Shown: positions 8,311 through 18,009, numbered from the stretch's first letter. The stretch is DNA of 64,000 nt from Oleispira sp963933055 (GCA_963933055.1 CAWVSY010000017.1:1-64000), one strand, 5' to 3'. Made by a program: numbers and translations. Notes: a model not told the origin generated them from the sequence alone.

Positions 8311-8665
8311 GCCACTATCAGAACAAACCAAAATAGACGCTTTAAAGGTTGCCAAAGGCATTCAAAAACCAAGGCAAACAAAAGAACAAACCAAAATCAT
8401 TAGCCAAGGTATAGAGAAAGGCATCGCGCTGTATAAGCAACAGCAAAAAGCCAAAGCAAGAGAAGCAGATAAACAACGTAAATTAGAATTAAAAGCGAAA
8501 CAAAAAACAGATGAAACGGCTGCCAACAATTCTAATGCATTAGAAAAATGCACAACAACAGGCAGCGGCTTTAGCCGCTACCTGCCATGGGGTTTATTAG
8601 TAATTAGCTGGGCCAGTTTTATAGGCTTTCAGATATTTACAAATGCTTCTCTAGCATCGCTTTGA
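8303..8665 (+). CDS. DUF2956 family protein with C-terminal membrane anchor
   Basis: A 120-residue protein that overlaps the preceding DUF808 gene by eight bases. Residues 1-70 are very rich in Lys and Gln and contain QKPRQTKEQTK and ISQGIEKGIALYKQQQKAKA, which I associate with the DUF2956 family of gammaproteobacteria. A single hydrophobic helix lies near the C-terminus (about residues 92-112). The charged, probably coiled-coil part would face the cytoplasm. The 3' end overlaps the oppositely read thioredoxin gene by 29 bases. Function is unknown; the tight overlap suggests that it works with the DUF808 protein. Confidence 0.7.
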   Translation: MPKPLSEQTKIDALKVAKGIQKPRQTKEQTKIISQGIEKGIALYKQQQKAKAREADKQRKLELKAKQKTDETAANNSNALEKCTTTGSGFSRYLPWGLLVISWASFIGFQIFTNASLASL

Positions 8666-8963
8666 TTGCAGGGTAAGGCTGAGCACCGACGGTCACATCA
8701 ACCGATTGACCGTCTTTAAAGACCATCATTGTTGGTAAACCACGCACCGCGTATTTTGCCAATACATCCGCTTCTTCATCCGCATTTATTTTCACAATTT
8801 TCAGTTTACCTTCGTACTCTTCTGCTAATTGCTCTAAAACTGGCGCAATCATCTTACAAGGTCCACACCAGTCGGCATAAAAATCGACCAAAACAAGACC
8901 TGAACCACTTTCAACATCGGCTGTAAATTGAGCGGCATTAATCATAGGGACTAAATCAGACAT
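8637..8963 (-). CDS. trxA: Thioredoxin
   Basis: A 108-residue thioredoxin. The active site WCGPCK is at residues 32-37 with redox cysteines C33 and C36, the buried Asp is in VDFYAD, and the cis-proline is in RGLPTMMVF. Length and motif order match TrxA, a cytoplasmic disulfide reductase acting with thioredoxin reductase and NADPH. The Shine-Dalgarno GAGGAAG lies ahead of the ATG at 8961-8963. It is read toward and overlaps the DUF2956 gene by 29 bases. Because genomes often carry several thioredoxins and the usual rho neighbour is absent, this may be a secondary thioredoxin rather than the main one. Confidence 0.92.
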   Translation of the reverse strand: MSDLVPMINAAQFTADVESGSGLVLVDFYADWCGPCKMIAPVLEQLAEEYEGKLKIVKINADEEADVLAKYAVRGLPTMMVFKDGQSVDVTVGAQPYPAIKAMLEKHL

Positions 8964-9107
8964 CGTACTTCCTCATTCTTGTGAGCTATTTAATAGGTGT
9001 TTAATAAAACTAGACACATTGTAGTTGACCTCAGATATAGAACTAGCCACTATAATTAGAAACAAAGATTCCATATTTGAAACACTAAACACATTGGGTG
9101 CGCTAAC

Positions 9108-10037
9108 ATGAAGCTCGATAATCTAAAACTTTTTATCAAAACTCTACAGGCAGGATCTGTCACCCAAGCGGCAAAAGAACTCGGCATGCCAAAGTCGAGC
9201 TTATCTAGACACTTAACCGAACTCGAAACTGAATTTAATATTCGATTATTAGATCGTAGACCTCGCAACCTAGCGGCAACCGAAGCTGGGCAATTACTAT
9301 ACAATCAAGCTGCGCCTTTAATGGAGGGCTTAGAAGACGTTTCAGATTTTATGGAAGGCTGGCGAGAAGACCCCAGAGGCTCACTAAAAATACTCTTTCC
9401 CCAAGAATTTTTTAATCAGCAAATTGGCCAGCTAGCGATAGAGTTCACAAGCCAATATAAAGAAATATGCTTAACCATCAATCATTACAGTGGTGAATTG
9501 CCGAATAATAGCCGAGATTACGACCTTGTATTTACCGTTCACGATAGTCCATTACCCGCTTCTGATATGATTGTCCGTGAGCTTATGAGTTTGCCACAAG
9601 GCATTTATTGCAGCCCACATTGCGCCACACAAATTATTCTTAAAGAATTAGCCGACTTATCAAACTACAACGTCATTTTAGAAAATAACGAAAGTAGTTG
9701 GCAGTTTCATAAGCGCAATGATAGCAAGGTAATTCAAGGCAAAAAAAGAATAGCGGCGGCAGAAACAATCAGCATTCCAGTAAAAGGCCGACTCAACATG
9801 AATAGCGCTGAGATGAGATTAATTGGCGCCATTCGTGGCATGGGGATGATCAAGTTACCGCAATACCTTGCCGACCAACAACGACGCTTAGGCGCTTTAA
9901 AGCAAGTAAGTACGCCCTACCCTTTAGAGGCTCAAACAGTTTCTGTATTGTATCCAACACGCATGATGCCGCGAAAAACAAAAACTTTCTTAGACTTTAT
10001 TCAAGACAATATCGGCCGCCTGCAATCAGTAGTTTAA
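9108..10037 (+). CDS. LysR-family transcriptional regulator
   Basis: A 309-residue LysR regulator. The N-terminal helix-turn-helix covers residues 1-60 (LFIKTLQAGS, AAKELGMPKSSLSRHLTEL, RLLDRRPR), followed by the effector domain with GAIRGMGMIKLPQYLA near residues 245-260. It is divergent from the thioredoxin gene and parallel to the patatin gene 165 bases downstream. On the + strand a TTGACC (9025-9030) and a TATAAT (9051-9056) lie upstream but are 20 bases apart, so this promoter assignment is weak. The target could be the thioredoxin or patatin gene; nothing in the sequence decides it. Confidence 0.92.
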   Translation: MKLDNLKLFIKTLQAGSVTQAAKELGMPKSSLSRHLTELETEFNIRLLDRRPRNLAATEAGQLLYNQAAPLMEGLEDVSDFMEGWREDPRGSLKILFPQEFFNQQIGQLAIEFTSQYKEICLTINHYSGELPNNSRDYDLVFTVHDSPLPASDMIVRELMSLPQGIYCSPHCATQIILKELADLSNYNVILENNESSWQFHKRNDSKVIQGKKRIAAAETISIPVKGRLNMNSAEMRLIGAIRGMGMIKLPQYLADQQRRLGALKQVSTPYPLEAQTVSVLYPTRMMPRKTKTFLDFIQDNIGRLQSVV

Positions 10038-10203
10038 GTACATTTCATGAAATTAATGCAACAGTGTGTTCTTTGTAAATAAGCACTAAATCATTGCGAT
10101 CATAATTAACTCCGGCACTATATAGCGTCGGCATCACACACCTTACTCATAAGATGTAACAGTGTCCGCAAATACTATTAGCTCGGTTATTTAGGATAGA
10201 GTG

Positions 10204-11256
10204 ATGAACCTACAGATATTAGCAGGCAAAAAAGCCTTAGCTGAAATAAAAGAGTATGGCTTAAGACCCGAGCGGATAAAACTGATGGTGGGGGCGAGTG
10301 GCGGCCCAAAATGGCTTATGCTAAGTCGCTTAGATCAATACCTAAGTGAACACTTTTTTCCCAAAGCCAGCCAAAACATTTCTCTATTAGGTTCTAGCAT
10401 AGGATCTTGGCGCATGGCCTGCTATGCTCAACAAGATCCACTCGCAAGTTTCAAAGAATTCGAACAACTTTATATCAACCAGCGTTATAGCGAAAAAATA
10501 AAACCTGCAGAAATAAGCATCTATATTAATAAAATATTATCCAATTTATTTTCACCTGCTCGCGCACAATATATTGTTTCGAACCCACTTAGAAAACTGC
10601 ACATTGTTGCCGTAAGAAATCGAAAATTATTAAATGGTCGCTCTAAGTTTTCTCAAGGCTTTAGCTTGCTTTCCGCTGCAACAGGCAATCTATTTTCATC
10701 GAAAGCCGTTGAAGCATTATACCCAAGAGTGATTATCAGCCCTGAAAGAAGCACCCTGCCATATTTTCACATTCCCGAAACACTCGAATTAAAAGCAGAT
10801 AATTTATCCAGATCACTGGTCGCATCGGGCGCAATCCCAATGGTGATGGAACCTACCAAACTTGAAGGCGGAAAAAACCGTTGGTATTGGGATGGTGGCT
10901 TAGTCGATTATCATTTTTCTGGGCCGTTTAATATCGAAGATGGGCTCGTATTCTACCCACACTTTTTCCCTAAAATAACACCAGGCTGGTTAGACAAAGG
11001 CATTCCTTGGCGCAAAGCCAAAGCTGAAAACTACGATAATGTGGTGATGCTAGCACCTTCAGAATCTTTTATTGCGAGCCTGCCTTATGGAAAAATTCCA
11101 GATCGCATTGATTTCACAACACTCACAAATGAAGATAGAGAAACTTATTGGAATGCAGTGCTTGAAGCGACTAATGAGTTGGTTGCCGAATTACATACCG
11201 CATTAGAAAAAGACGGTGGCCGCAGCGCAGTAATGCCGATAGAAAGTATTTTATAA
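10204..11256 (+). CDS. Patatin-like phospholipase family protein
   Basis: A 350-residue protein with the patatin catalytic dyad pattern. From the ATG start the nucleophile elbow G-S-S-I-G places the serine at about residue 65, and the DGG motif (YWDGGLVDY) places the aspartate at about residue 230. A glycine-rich oxyanion segment, VGASGGPKW, lies at about residues 29-37. Patatin-like enzymes are lipid acyl hydrolases. There is no signal peptide, so a cytoplasmic or membrane-associated lipase is expected. A GTG sits directly before the ATG at 10204; the ATG is better spaced from AGGATAG. It stands alone between a LysR gene and a gap of 389 bases. The lipid substrate is unknown. Confidence 0.8.
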   Translation: MNLQILAGKKALAEIKEYGLRPERIKLMVGASGGPKWLMLSRLDQYLSEHFFPKASQNISLLGSSIGSWRMACYAQQDPLASFKEFEQLYINQRYSEKIKPAEISIYINKILSNLFSPARAQYIVSNPLRKLHIVAVRNRKLLNGRSKFSQGFSLLSAATGNLFSSKAVEALYPRVIISPERSTLPYFHIPETLELKADNLSRSLVASGAIPMVMEPTKLEGGKNRWYWDGGLVDYHFSGPFNIEDGLVFYPHFFPKITPGWLDKGIPWRKAKAENYDNVVMLAPSESFIASLPYGKIPDRIDFTTLTNEDRETYWNAVLEATNELVAELHTALEKDGGRSAVMPIESIL

Positions 11257-11278
11257 ATATCAGATCAATTGGATTTAA

Positions 11279-11464
11279 TTAACGATTAATCTTGAATGCG
11301 TTAACAAGTACGATTTCCAATCAGAAATTCTGAGGAATGATTCTTCTGGTATTTCCTTCACTGCCAAACTTACAGGCAATGAAGATATCAATAACGAGGT
11401 TTATATTGATGCCCAAGTATCCATAATTATCCATCCATTTGAAACGACTCAAGAAACTCAATAA
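11279..11464 (+). pseudogene. Possible 3' fragment of a lost gene
   Basis: Within the 389-base gap between the patatin and glnE genes, one frame is open for 61 codons and ends at TAA 11462-11464, but has no plausible start codon or Shine-Dalgarno. The translation has the balanced, coding-like composition of a real protein (segments such as KYDFQSEIL and VYIDAQVSIIIHPFE). It could be the tail of a deleted gene; I recognise no family. The rest of the gap, 11465-11645, shows only AT-rich sequence that presumably contains the glnE promoter. Confidence 0.3.
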
Positions 11465-11645
11465 TAAGCCCTATCATATAGAAGTCATGGTATGTACATC
11501 CATGACCTCTATCACTACTCCCTCTGCCTATTTTCCTCTACACTATTAGCATAATAGCTAGGTCTATAGCGCAACTTTTTATACGATTTCGGCGACATTC
11601 CAAGCGGCTTTGAAATTTTCACGAACACCAGATTTAGGATACGGC

Positions 11646-14600
11646 ATGAGTACTTCGACGCTTTCATTACCAGAGCAGCTCAATGACTATTGGCACACGA
11701 CCCAAGACAAGCTTATCTCTGAGTTTGAGTTCAGAAAATTAGATTGGCAGCAGCTATTTGATGGGTTAATAGCCGAGCAGCAAGCTGATGTCATAAAGAT
11801 TTGCAGTATCAGTGCTTTTGTCGCTAATAACATTGCCATTGATGGCGACTACTTTTTTCAGCAAGTCCGCTCAGGCGATATTTACAAACGCCTTAATGCT
11901 CAACAGCTAGAGCAGAATTTACTCCATCTTATTGCTGCGGATGATACCGAGCAGCCTAGCGAAGAAGCGATATTTAAAGCATTAAGAATTTTCCGCCGTC
12001 GAACTCAGATTCATATTATTTGGCGTGATTTATTGCGCCTTGCGAAAACCATGGATACGACACGCATGTTATCGGATATGGCCGATGTGTGTATTACCCA
12101 AGGTTTGAATCATGCCCATGCCATGCTGGCGTTGAAACATGGACAACCAATAGGTAAGACCAGTAAAGAAGAACAACGCTTATTAGTGCTTGGTATGGGA
12201 AAGCTAGGCGCACATGAATTGAATCTAAGCTCGGATATCGATTTGATTTTTGCGTATCCAGAATCGGGGATGACAACCGGTAATGAACAGGGTCGAAGAG
12301 AATTATCCAATCAAGAGTTTTTTATTAAGGTTGGGCAAAAACTGATTCAAGCGTTAGACAATACCACCATTGATGGCTTTGTTTTTCGCACCGATATGCG
12401 TCTTCGTCCTTATGGCGAAAGTGGCCCCCTGGTTATGAACTTCGCGTCTATTGAAGAATATTACCAAGATCAAGGCCGCGACTGGGAACGATATGCGATG
12501 GTAAAAGCCCGCATTATAACCAGTGAAGGTCTGTCATCGTCAAAAGCCGAAAGTAGCAAAGCCGGTAAAGAGCTATTGTCGATTATACGTCCCTTCACTT
12601 ATCGCCAATACGTCGACTATACCGCGTTTGAATCATTACGCTCGATGAAGTCGATGATCAATACCGAAGTGCGCCGTAGAGGCCTGCAAAGCAATGTAAA
12701 ATTAGGCTCTGGTGGCATTCGTGAAATTGAATTTGTCGTACAAGCTTTCCAACTCATTCGAGGAGGACAAGAGCAAGAACTGCAAACTCGCGAGCTATTA
12801 ATTGTTATTGGTATCTTAGAAAGCGAAGGCTATCTTCCCGTAGAAGCTTGTACTGAGTTACGCCAAGCCTATTTATTTTTGCGCGATGCCGAGCATGTTA
12901 TTCAAGCCTTGAATGATGAACAAACCCAATTATTACCTGACGATGATTATCAGCGTACTAGCCAAGCTCAAACTCGCATGGCGTTCGGAATGGGCTTTGC
13001 GACCTGGCAAGATTTTTTAAGTGAACTTGATAAGCAAAGAGAAAAAGTGAGCCATCACTTCGCTCAAATCGTCGCTCCGGCAGAGGATGATCAATCCAGC
13101 GATACTCAAGAATCAAAAATTGCTAAACAAGCATGGCAAGATTTATGGCATGGACACTTTGATATCGACCACGGCCATGGCGAAGAAGAAAAAGTCTTTT
13201 TGCAGCAATTCCCTTGTACCCAAAGTGATGAAGTCATCGAAGGTATTGCTAAATTTCGTGAGTCTCGTCCGGTTCAATCCATGCAAACTATTGGTCGTGA
13301 ACGCCTTGATGACCTTATGCCACTGTTATTAGAACAGTTATGGCAGCAAGATAATCCGGTGGATACGTTAGAGCGTATTATTCCTATTATTAGCGCCATT
13401 GTCCGCCGTACTGTTTATTTGGTGCTGCTGACAGAAAACCCTGCCGCATTAAAACATCTATTAACCCTCGCAAGTATCAGCCCTTGGTTGGCCGACTACA
13501 TTGCCCAAGCACCGATATTATTGGATGAGCTATTAAATCCGCAGCAATTTTATAGCCCCGTTACCAAAGATGATTTAAGCACCGAGCTTCATCTTCGACT
13601 TTTGCGTATTGATGAAGAAGACCTTGAGCAGCAAATGGATCAGCTACGCCATTTTGCTAACGCCCATAAATTACGAGCCGCAGCCAATGAAGTTCAAGAA
13701 ACGCTGACACTCATGCAAGTGAGTGACTACCTCACAAACTTAGCCGAAGTCATCCTTGATAAAGTCAGCCAGCTGGCTTGGCAGCAAGTCGTGACTAAGC
13801 ACGGCTACCCAAGAGACATCAATAACGAGGAAGTATTAGAGCCTGAATTCATCGTCGTGGGTTATGGCAAAACAGGGGGATTAGAATTGAGCTATGGCTC
13901 CGACCTTGATTTGGTATTCCTCTACGATACCGCCAAAGGAAAAACGACCTCTGGCGCACGCGAATTAGATAACGGCGTATTCTATACTCGCATGGGTCAA
14001 CGCATGATTCATATTCTTAATACACAAACTCGTGCTGGAGAATTATACGAAATCGATATGCGTTTACGCCCTTCTGGTGAATCAGGCATGATCGCAACCT
14101 CCCTTGCGGGTTTTGAAAAGTACCAATATCAAAATGCATGGACTTGGGAACACCAAGCGCTTGTTCGAGCTCGTAAAGTTTCGGGTAGTAATGACGTTCA
14201 AGCCAAATTTGAACGCATTCGCCAATCAATTCTGACGATTGAGCGAGAAAAGCGCCCCTTGAGTGAAGAAGTACAAGCCATGCGCCAAAAAATGAGGGAT
14301 AATCTTGGCTCGAAAAATACTACCGATGTGCGTTTTCAGCTAAAGCAAGATGCCGGTGGCATTGTTGATATCGAATTTATGGTGCAGTACGGTGTGCTCG
14401 CTTGGGCTCACCAACACCCAGAACTAACGCAGGTGACCGACAATATGCGGTTACTCGATGCCTTTGTTCATTGTGGCCTGATGAGTTCACAAGACTGTCA
14501 GACCCTTCAGGAAACCTACCTGGCCTATCGCGTTGAAACTCATAAACGCGCACTGCAAAAACAAGACTTACTAATGACCCAGCAAGAACTGGTTCAATTA

Positions 14601-14672
14601 GGCTTTGATATTAAAATCAACAATGTCGTCTCTCTTTGGGCATCTTGGCTCATAACCGATGCAGATCGATGA
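11646..14672 (+). CDS. glnE: Bifunctional glutamine synthetase adenylyltransferase/deadenylase
   Basis: A protein of about 1008 residues, slightly longer than the E. coli enzyme (946). GlnE attaches AMP to, and removes it from, glutamine synthetase under control of PII and glutamine. Two nucleotidyltransferase domains are visible, each with the G-S/S-D-x-D signature: LSSDIDLIF in the N-terminal deadenylase half and YGSDLDLVFLYD in the C-terminal adenylylase half. Each half is followed by an R-x-D-x-R-L-R-P-x-G-x-S-G segment (TDMRLRPYGESG; IDMRLRPSGESG). The frame opens at a TTG (11610), but ATG 11646 has AGGA ahead and gives a normal N-terminus. Its substrate GlnA is encoded at 48490-49896. 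ilvE follows after 41 bases, the order found in pseudomonads. Confidence 0.96.
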   Translation: MSTSTLSLPEQLNDYWHTTQDKLISEFEFRKLDWQQLFDGLIAEQQADVIKICSISAFVANNIAIDGDYFFQQVRSGDIYKRLNAQQLEQNLLHLIAADDTEQPSEEAIFKALRIFRRRTQIHIIWRDLLRLAKTMDTTRMLSDMADVCITQGLNHAHAMLALKHGQPIGKTSKEEQRLLVLGMGKLGAHELNLSSDIDLIFAYPESGMTTGNEQGRRELSNQEFFIKVGQKLIQALDNTTIDGFVFRTDMRLRPYGESGPLVMNFASIEEYYQDQGRDWERYAMVKARIITSEGLSSSKAESSKAGKELLSIIRPFTYRQYVDYTAFESLRSMKSMINTEVRRRGLQSNVKLGSGGIREIEFVVQAFQLIRGGQEQELQTRELLIVIGILESEGYLPVEACTELRQAYLFLRDAEHVIQALNDEQTQLLPDDDYQRTSQAQTRMAFGMGFATWQDFLSELDKQREKVSHHFAQIVAPAEDDQSSDTQESKIAKQAWQDLWHGHFDIDHGHGEEEKVFLQQFPCTQSDEVIEGIAKFRESRPVQSMQTIGRERLDDLMPLLLEQLWQQDNPVDTLERIIPIISAIVRRTVYLVLLTENPAALKHLLTLASISPWLADYIAQAPILLDELLNPQQFYSPVTKDDLSTELHLRLLRIDEEDLEQQMDQLRHFANAHKLRAAANEVQETLTLMQVSDYLTNLAEVILDKVSQLAWQQVVTKHGYPRDINNEEVLEPEFIVVGYGKTGGLELSYGSDLDLVFLYDTAKGKTTSGARELDNGVFYTRMGQRMIHILNTQTRAGELYEIDMRLRPSGESGMIATSLAGFEKYQYQNAWTWEHQALVRARKVSGSNDVQAKFERIRQSILTIEREKRPLSEEVQAMRQKMRDNLGSKNTTDVRFQLKQDAGGIVDIEFMVQYGVLAWAHQHPELTQVTDNMRLLDAFVHCGLMSSQDCQTLQETYLAYRVETHKRALQKQDLLMTQQELVQLGFDIKINNVVSLWASWLITDADR

Positions 14673-14713
14673 TATAAGCAATTGATACAACATTATTAAG
14701 TTTAGGAATAGAA

Positions 14714-15709
14714 ATGGCCGCATTTGGAACAGTTTTCATGCCGAAAATGGCACTGGCATCTTTCGACAATAATTCTTGGACAGCTTCAAGCATCGTCCCA
14801 TCCGACAAATTAGAACTTCATCCTGGTGCGCACGTCTTGCATTATTCAAGCACGTGCTTCGAAGGCTTGAAGGCATTTAAGCACGACGATGGTAGCGTTA
14901 ATGTATTCCGCATGGATGCCAATATTGATCGTATGACGCAAAGCAGCGAGCTGCTTTATCTGCCTAAAATTGATAAAGCACAGCTGGCTCAAATGATTAA
15001 AGACAGCGTTGCTTTATATGCCGACGAAGTACCTAGCCCTCCAGGCTCTATGTACATTCGCCCGACACATATCGGAACCGAAGCGGCGGTTGGTAAAGCC
15101 GCTGCGCCTTCTGAGTCTTCACTGATGTACGTTTTGACTTCTCCAGTAGGCGATTATTTCAAGAGTGGCGCTAAGCCATTGCGCTTATTGCTAGAAGAAG
15201 ACGGCATGCGTTGCGCGCCTCACATGGGCATGATCAAAAGTGGTGGCAACTACGCCAGCGCATTAGGACCAATCCTACGAGCACGTAAAGAATGCGATGC
15301 CGACCAAATTTTGTTTTGCCCTAATGGCGATGTTCAAGAAACCGGCGCGGCTAACTTCATTTTGATTGATGGCAACGAAATCATCACCAAAGCATTAGAT
15401 AGCTCTTTCCTTCACGGTATTACTCGCGATTCGATTTTGACTCTGGCACGCGACATGGGCATGACCGTCACCGAGCGTAACTTTACGGTTGATGAACTGA
15501 TTGAACGTGCGAAGAAGCCAGGTACGGAAGCCGCACTCTCTGGAACGGCAGCAGTATTAACTTCGGTAGGTACTCTGATTCATAACGGCGAAGAAATCAC
15601 CGTTGGTTCTGGTGAAGCCGGTGAGACAACTCAAAAACTGCGCCAAGCACTGAATGATATTCAGTGGGGCAAAGCGGAAGATAAGTTTGGCTGGTTAGAA
15701 AAAGTTTAG
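14714..15709 (+). CDS. ilvE: Branched-chain amino acid aminotransferase
   Basis: A 331-residue class IV PLP aminotransferase that interconverts leucine, isoleucine and valine with their 2-oxo acids using glutamate. The PLP lysine is K175 in MIKSGGNYAS; the substrate-side segments CFEGLKAF and TGAANFILI and the late AALSGTAAVLTSVG are all present. Length and motifs fit the larger BCAT group (about 330-360 residues), as opposed to the roughly 309-residue E. coli type. The Shine-Dalgarno AGGAATAG precedes the ATG. It lies 41 bases after glnE with no terminator between them and is followed by a clear terminator, so a glnE-ilvE operon is likely. Confidence 0.95.
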   Translation: MAAFGTVFMPKMALASFDNNSWTASSIVPSDKLELHPGAHVLHYSSTCFEGLKAFKHDDGSVNVFRMDANIDRMTQSSELLYLPKIDKAQLAQMIKDSVALYADEVPSPPGSMYIRPTHIGTEAAVGKAAAPSESSLMYVLTSPVGDYFKSGAKPLRLLLEEDGMRCAPHMGMIKSGGNYASALGPILRARKECDADQILFCPNGDVQETGAANFILIDGNEIITKALDSSFLHGITRDSILTLARDMGMTVTERNFTVDELIERAKKPGTEAALSGTAAVLTSVGTLIHNGEEITVGSGEAGETTQKLRQALNDIQWGKAEDKFGWLEKV

Positions 15710-15738
15710 CGCTTCTTCGTAAGAATCGTGAATAAATA

Positions 15739-15774
15739 AAACCTGCCGCGTCTTAAAACGTTGCGGGTTTTTTT
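15739..15774 (+). terminator. Rho-independent terminator after ilvE
   Basis: A 13-base-pair stem with one mismatch (15739-15751 with 15758-15770), a six-base loop, and a T-run to 15774. It lies 29 bases after the ilvE stop. Confidence 0.8.
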
Positions 15775-15831
15775 ACTTCTTTTTTTCGTACAACTGTTTT
15801 TCGTATCACTTTTTCATTTGAGATAATCAAC

Positions 15832-17076
15832 ATGAACGCTGTTTCAATTCTATTAATCGTCATTGTATCTATTGGCTTTCTTTCAATCATCGCTGAAGAT
15901 TTAATCAAGGTAAACAAGGCCAAATCGACATTGTTTTGGGGAACCCTTGCTTGGATTGTTTATTTTATCTCTTCAAGTACCTCAGGCCATACAGACATTG
16001 CATCTGCTGCACTCAACGAAAATTTATTAGACATTGCGACGCTCTGGCTATTCTTATTTTCCGCCATGACCTTCGTTGCCTATTTATCTGAAAAAGGCGT
16101 GATAGAAATTATCGCGAGCTATTTACTCCCCAAACAACTCAGTGAGCGAGGCTTGTTATTTTTCATTGGTGCGTTCTCATTTATTTTTTCGTCACTTGCC
16201 GACAACATCACCGCAACTCTCGTCTGCTTAACCATCTTGCTTGGACTAAACATAGAGCGCGATAAACTGGTGAAATACGCGATTGTGGTTGTCTATGGCG
16301 TCAATGCGGGTGGGGTATCATTAATCACAGGAGACGTAACAACGTTAATGATTTTTCTAGCGAATAAAGTCAATATTTCAAATTTATTAATGTTGGTTAT
16401 ACCGGCTTTCGCATCGGTCTTTATTCTATGCCTATTAATGTCCTTCAACATGAATGGAACCATTGAAGTAAAAGCGAAAAAACAAACCCTAGCGCCGGTC
16501 GATTCATTCATTGCTTTGCTATTTTTCTTAACCATTATCGGGGTTATTTTTGGTAATGTATTTTTCTCAATCCCTCCTGTTTTATCCTTTTTATTCGGCT
16601 TAAGCGTCATGTTTATGATCGCTCGAGCTCTAAACCGCGACGACCCTATTTTGGACTATGTCCGCAAAATTGAGTTTGATACCCTACTGTTCTTCTTGGG
16701 TGTTTTACTATTGGTGGGCATGTTGAAAGAAGTTGGGGTATTAGAAGTATTTTTAGAAACCTATAAGCAATCACCCACACTCATCGCTAACTATGTAGTT
16801 GGTATTACATCGGCATTATTCGATAACGTGCCATTAACCTCGGCGATCCTAAAATCTGGAGTTGATATGGCCAATACCGAATGGCTTGCACTTACCTTTT
16901 CTGTTGGCGTTGGTGGTGCATTATTAGCTATTGGTTCTGCCGCTGGAGTAGTCGCAATGAGTAAAATTCCTGAACTAACTTTCATGCGTTATTTAAAGTT
17001 CTTTCCACAGCTGTTTATTGCCTATACCTCAGGCTACTGCTTAGTCGTTGTTTTTGTTCAGCTTATGATGGGCTAA
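15832..17076 (+). CDS. nhaD: NhaD-type Na+/H+ antiporter
   Basis: A 414-residue membrane protein with about eleven or twelve hydrophobic helices. It belongs to the ion transporter (ArsB/NhaD) superfamily. The helix motifs SLADNITATLVC and VNAGGVSLITGDVTTLM match the two polar, ion-handling segments of NhaD, and a third appears as ITSALFDNVPLTSAI. NhaD exchanges sodium or lithium for protons across the inner membrane and is common in marine and haloalkaliphilic gammaproteobacteria. The gene stands alone between two hairpins (15739-15774 and 17094-17121), suggesting a single-gene transcript. The 58-base leader is U-rich without an obvious riboswitch. Confidence 0.85.
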   Translation: MNAVSILLIVIVSIGFLSIIAEDLIKVNKAKSTLFWGTLAWIVYFISSSTSGHTDIASAALNENLLDIATLWLFLFSAMTFVAYLSEKGVIEIIASYLLPKQLSERGLLFFIGAFSFIFSSLADNITATLVCLTILLGLNIERDKLVKYAIVVVYGVNAGGVSLITGDVTTLMIFLANKVNISNLLMLVIPAFASVFILCLLMSFNMNGTIEVKAKKQTLAPVDSFIALLFFLTIIGVIFGNVFFSIPPVLSFLFGLSVMFMIARALNRDDPILDYVRKIEFDTLLFFLGVLLLVGMLKEVGVLEVFLETYKQSPTLIANYVVGITSALFDNVPLTSAILKSGVDMANTEWLALTFSVGVGGALLAIGSAAGVVAMSKIPELTFMRYLKFFPQLFIAYTSGYCLVVVFVQLMMG

Positions 17077-17093
17077 TTAAAACAAACTGTAAA

Positions 17094-17121
17094 AATGGCA
17101 CTCTAAACAATGAGTGCCATT
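17094..17121 (+). terminator. Hairpin after nhaD, probable terminator
   Basis: A perfect 10-base-pair stem (17094-17103 with 17112-17121) around an eight-base loop lies 17 bases after the nhaD stop. No T-run follows on the + strand, so it is a weak terminator or an mRNA 3'-end stabiliser. Confidence 0.5.
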
Positions 17122-17229
17122 AGTATCTACCGCTGCAAAATACTGCGTTCCATTTTCAAGTGCTATTCAACAAGCTTCTTTATCTCTAAGATAAAACCAT
17201 AACTCACATTCCTTAATAAGTTTCCTCCT

Positions 17230-17892
17230 ATGCTTAATCTAGATTTTAGCAAACGTATTTTTATTGATAGCAATTTAGAAGATTGGCAGGCCAGCCCAAT
17301 GAAAGGGGTTTGGCGTAAACGCTTAGCTCGTGAAGAAGCCGAACGAGGCCATGCAACCAGCATTGTAAAATACGAACCAGGTGCTAGCTTCGCCTCCCAC
17401 CCTCATCCTTTAGGTGAAGAAATTTTTGTTTTAGACGGTGTATTCTCTGATGAGACAGGCGACTATCCTGCGGGCACGTATATTCGCAATCCCGAAGGCT
17501 TTGAACACGCGCCTTTTAGTAAAGAAGGCTGCACCCTGTTTGTGAAACTTCATCAGTTTCAGGTCGAAGATCATACACAAGTGCGTATTGATACCAACGA
17601 TCGCGAATGGTTACCAGGAAATGGGCATTTAAAAGTGATGCCTCTTCATCAATTTAGCAACGATGTCATCAGCGAATCAACAGCTTTGGTATTTTGGCCT
17701 GCGGGCGAAAAGTTTCAGCCTCATACTCACTATGGCGGTGAAGAAATTTTGGTTATTAGCGGTGAGTTCATTGATGACTATGGGCATTATCCTGCTGGCA
17801 GCTGGTTACGTAGTCCACATTTAAGCAAGCACAATCCCTATGTTAAACAAGATACGGTAATACTGGTGAAAGTTGGGCACCTTCCACTATAA
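17230..17892 (+). CDS. Double-cupin protein related to ChrR
   Basis: A 220-residue protein built from two cupin repeats, at about residues 35-110 and 150-215. Each has the metal-site pattern H-x-H...E (SHPHPLGEEIFVLDG and PHTHYGGEEILVISG) followed by PAG(T/S)(Y/W)(I/L)R. This fold resembles the ChrR cupin domain, which in the anti-sigma factor senses singlet oxygen, but the N-terminal sigma-binding zinc domain of ChrR is absent and no sigma factor gene is adjacent. A metal-binding sensor or small-molecule enzyme is possible. There is no signal peptide. The ribosome site (TTTCCTCCT immediately before ATG) is poor. It stands between nhaD and the glutamate-synthase-like gene, all rightward. Confidence 0.75.
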   Translation: MLNLDFSKRIFIDSNLEDWQASPMKGVWRKRLAREEAERGHATSIVKYEPGASFASHPHPLGEEIFVLDGVFSDETGDYPAGTYIRNPEGFEHAPFSKEGCTLFVKLHQFQVEDHTQVRIDTNDREWLPGNGHLKVMPLHQFSNDVISESTALVFWPAGEKFQPHTHYGGEEILVISGEFIDDYGHYPAGSWLRSPHLSKHNPYVKQDTVILVKVGHLPL

Positions 17893-18009
17893 GACAGATA
17901 TATTTATGCTAAGCAGATAAGCAATTAACAGTTTACTGCTTAATTATTAAATGAATTGTGTAATGATAGCCCTCTATTGTTATTAATAAATATCAGATTA
18001 GGAAGCATC

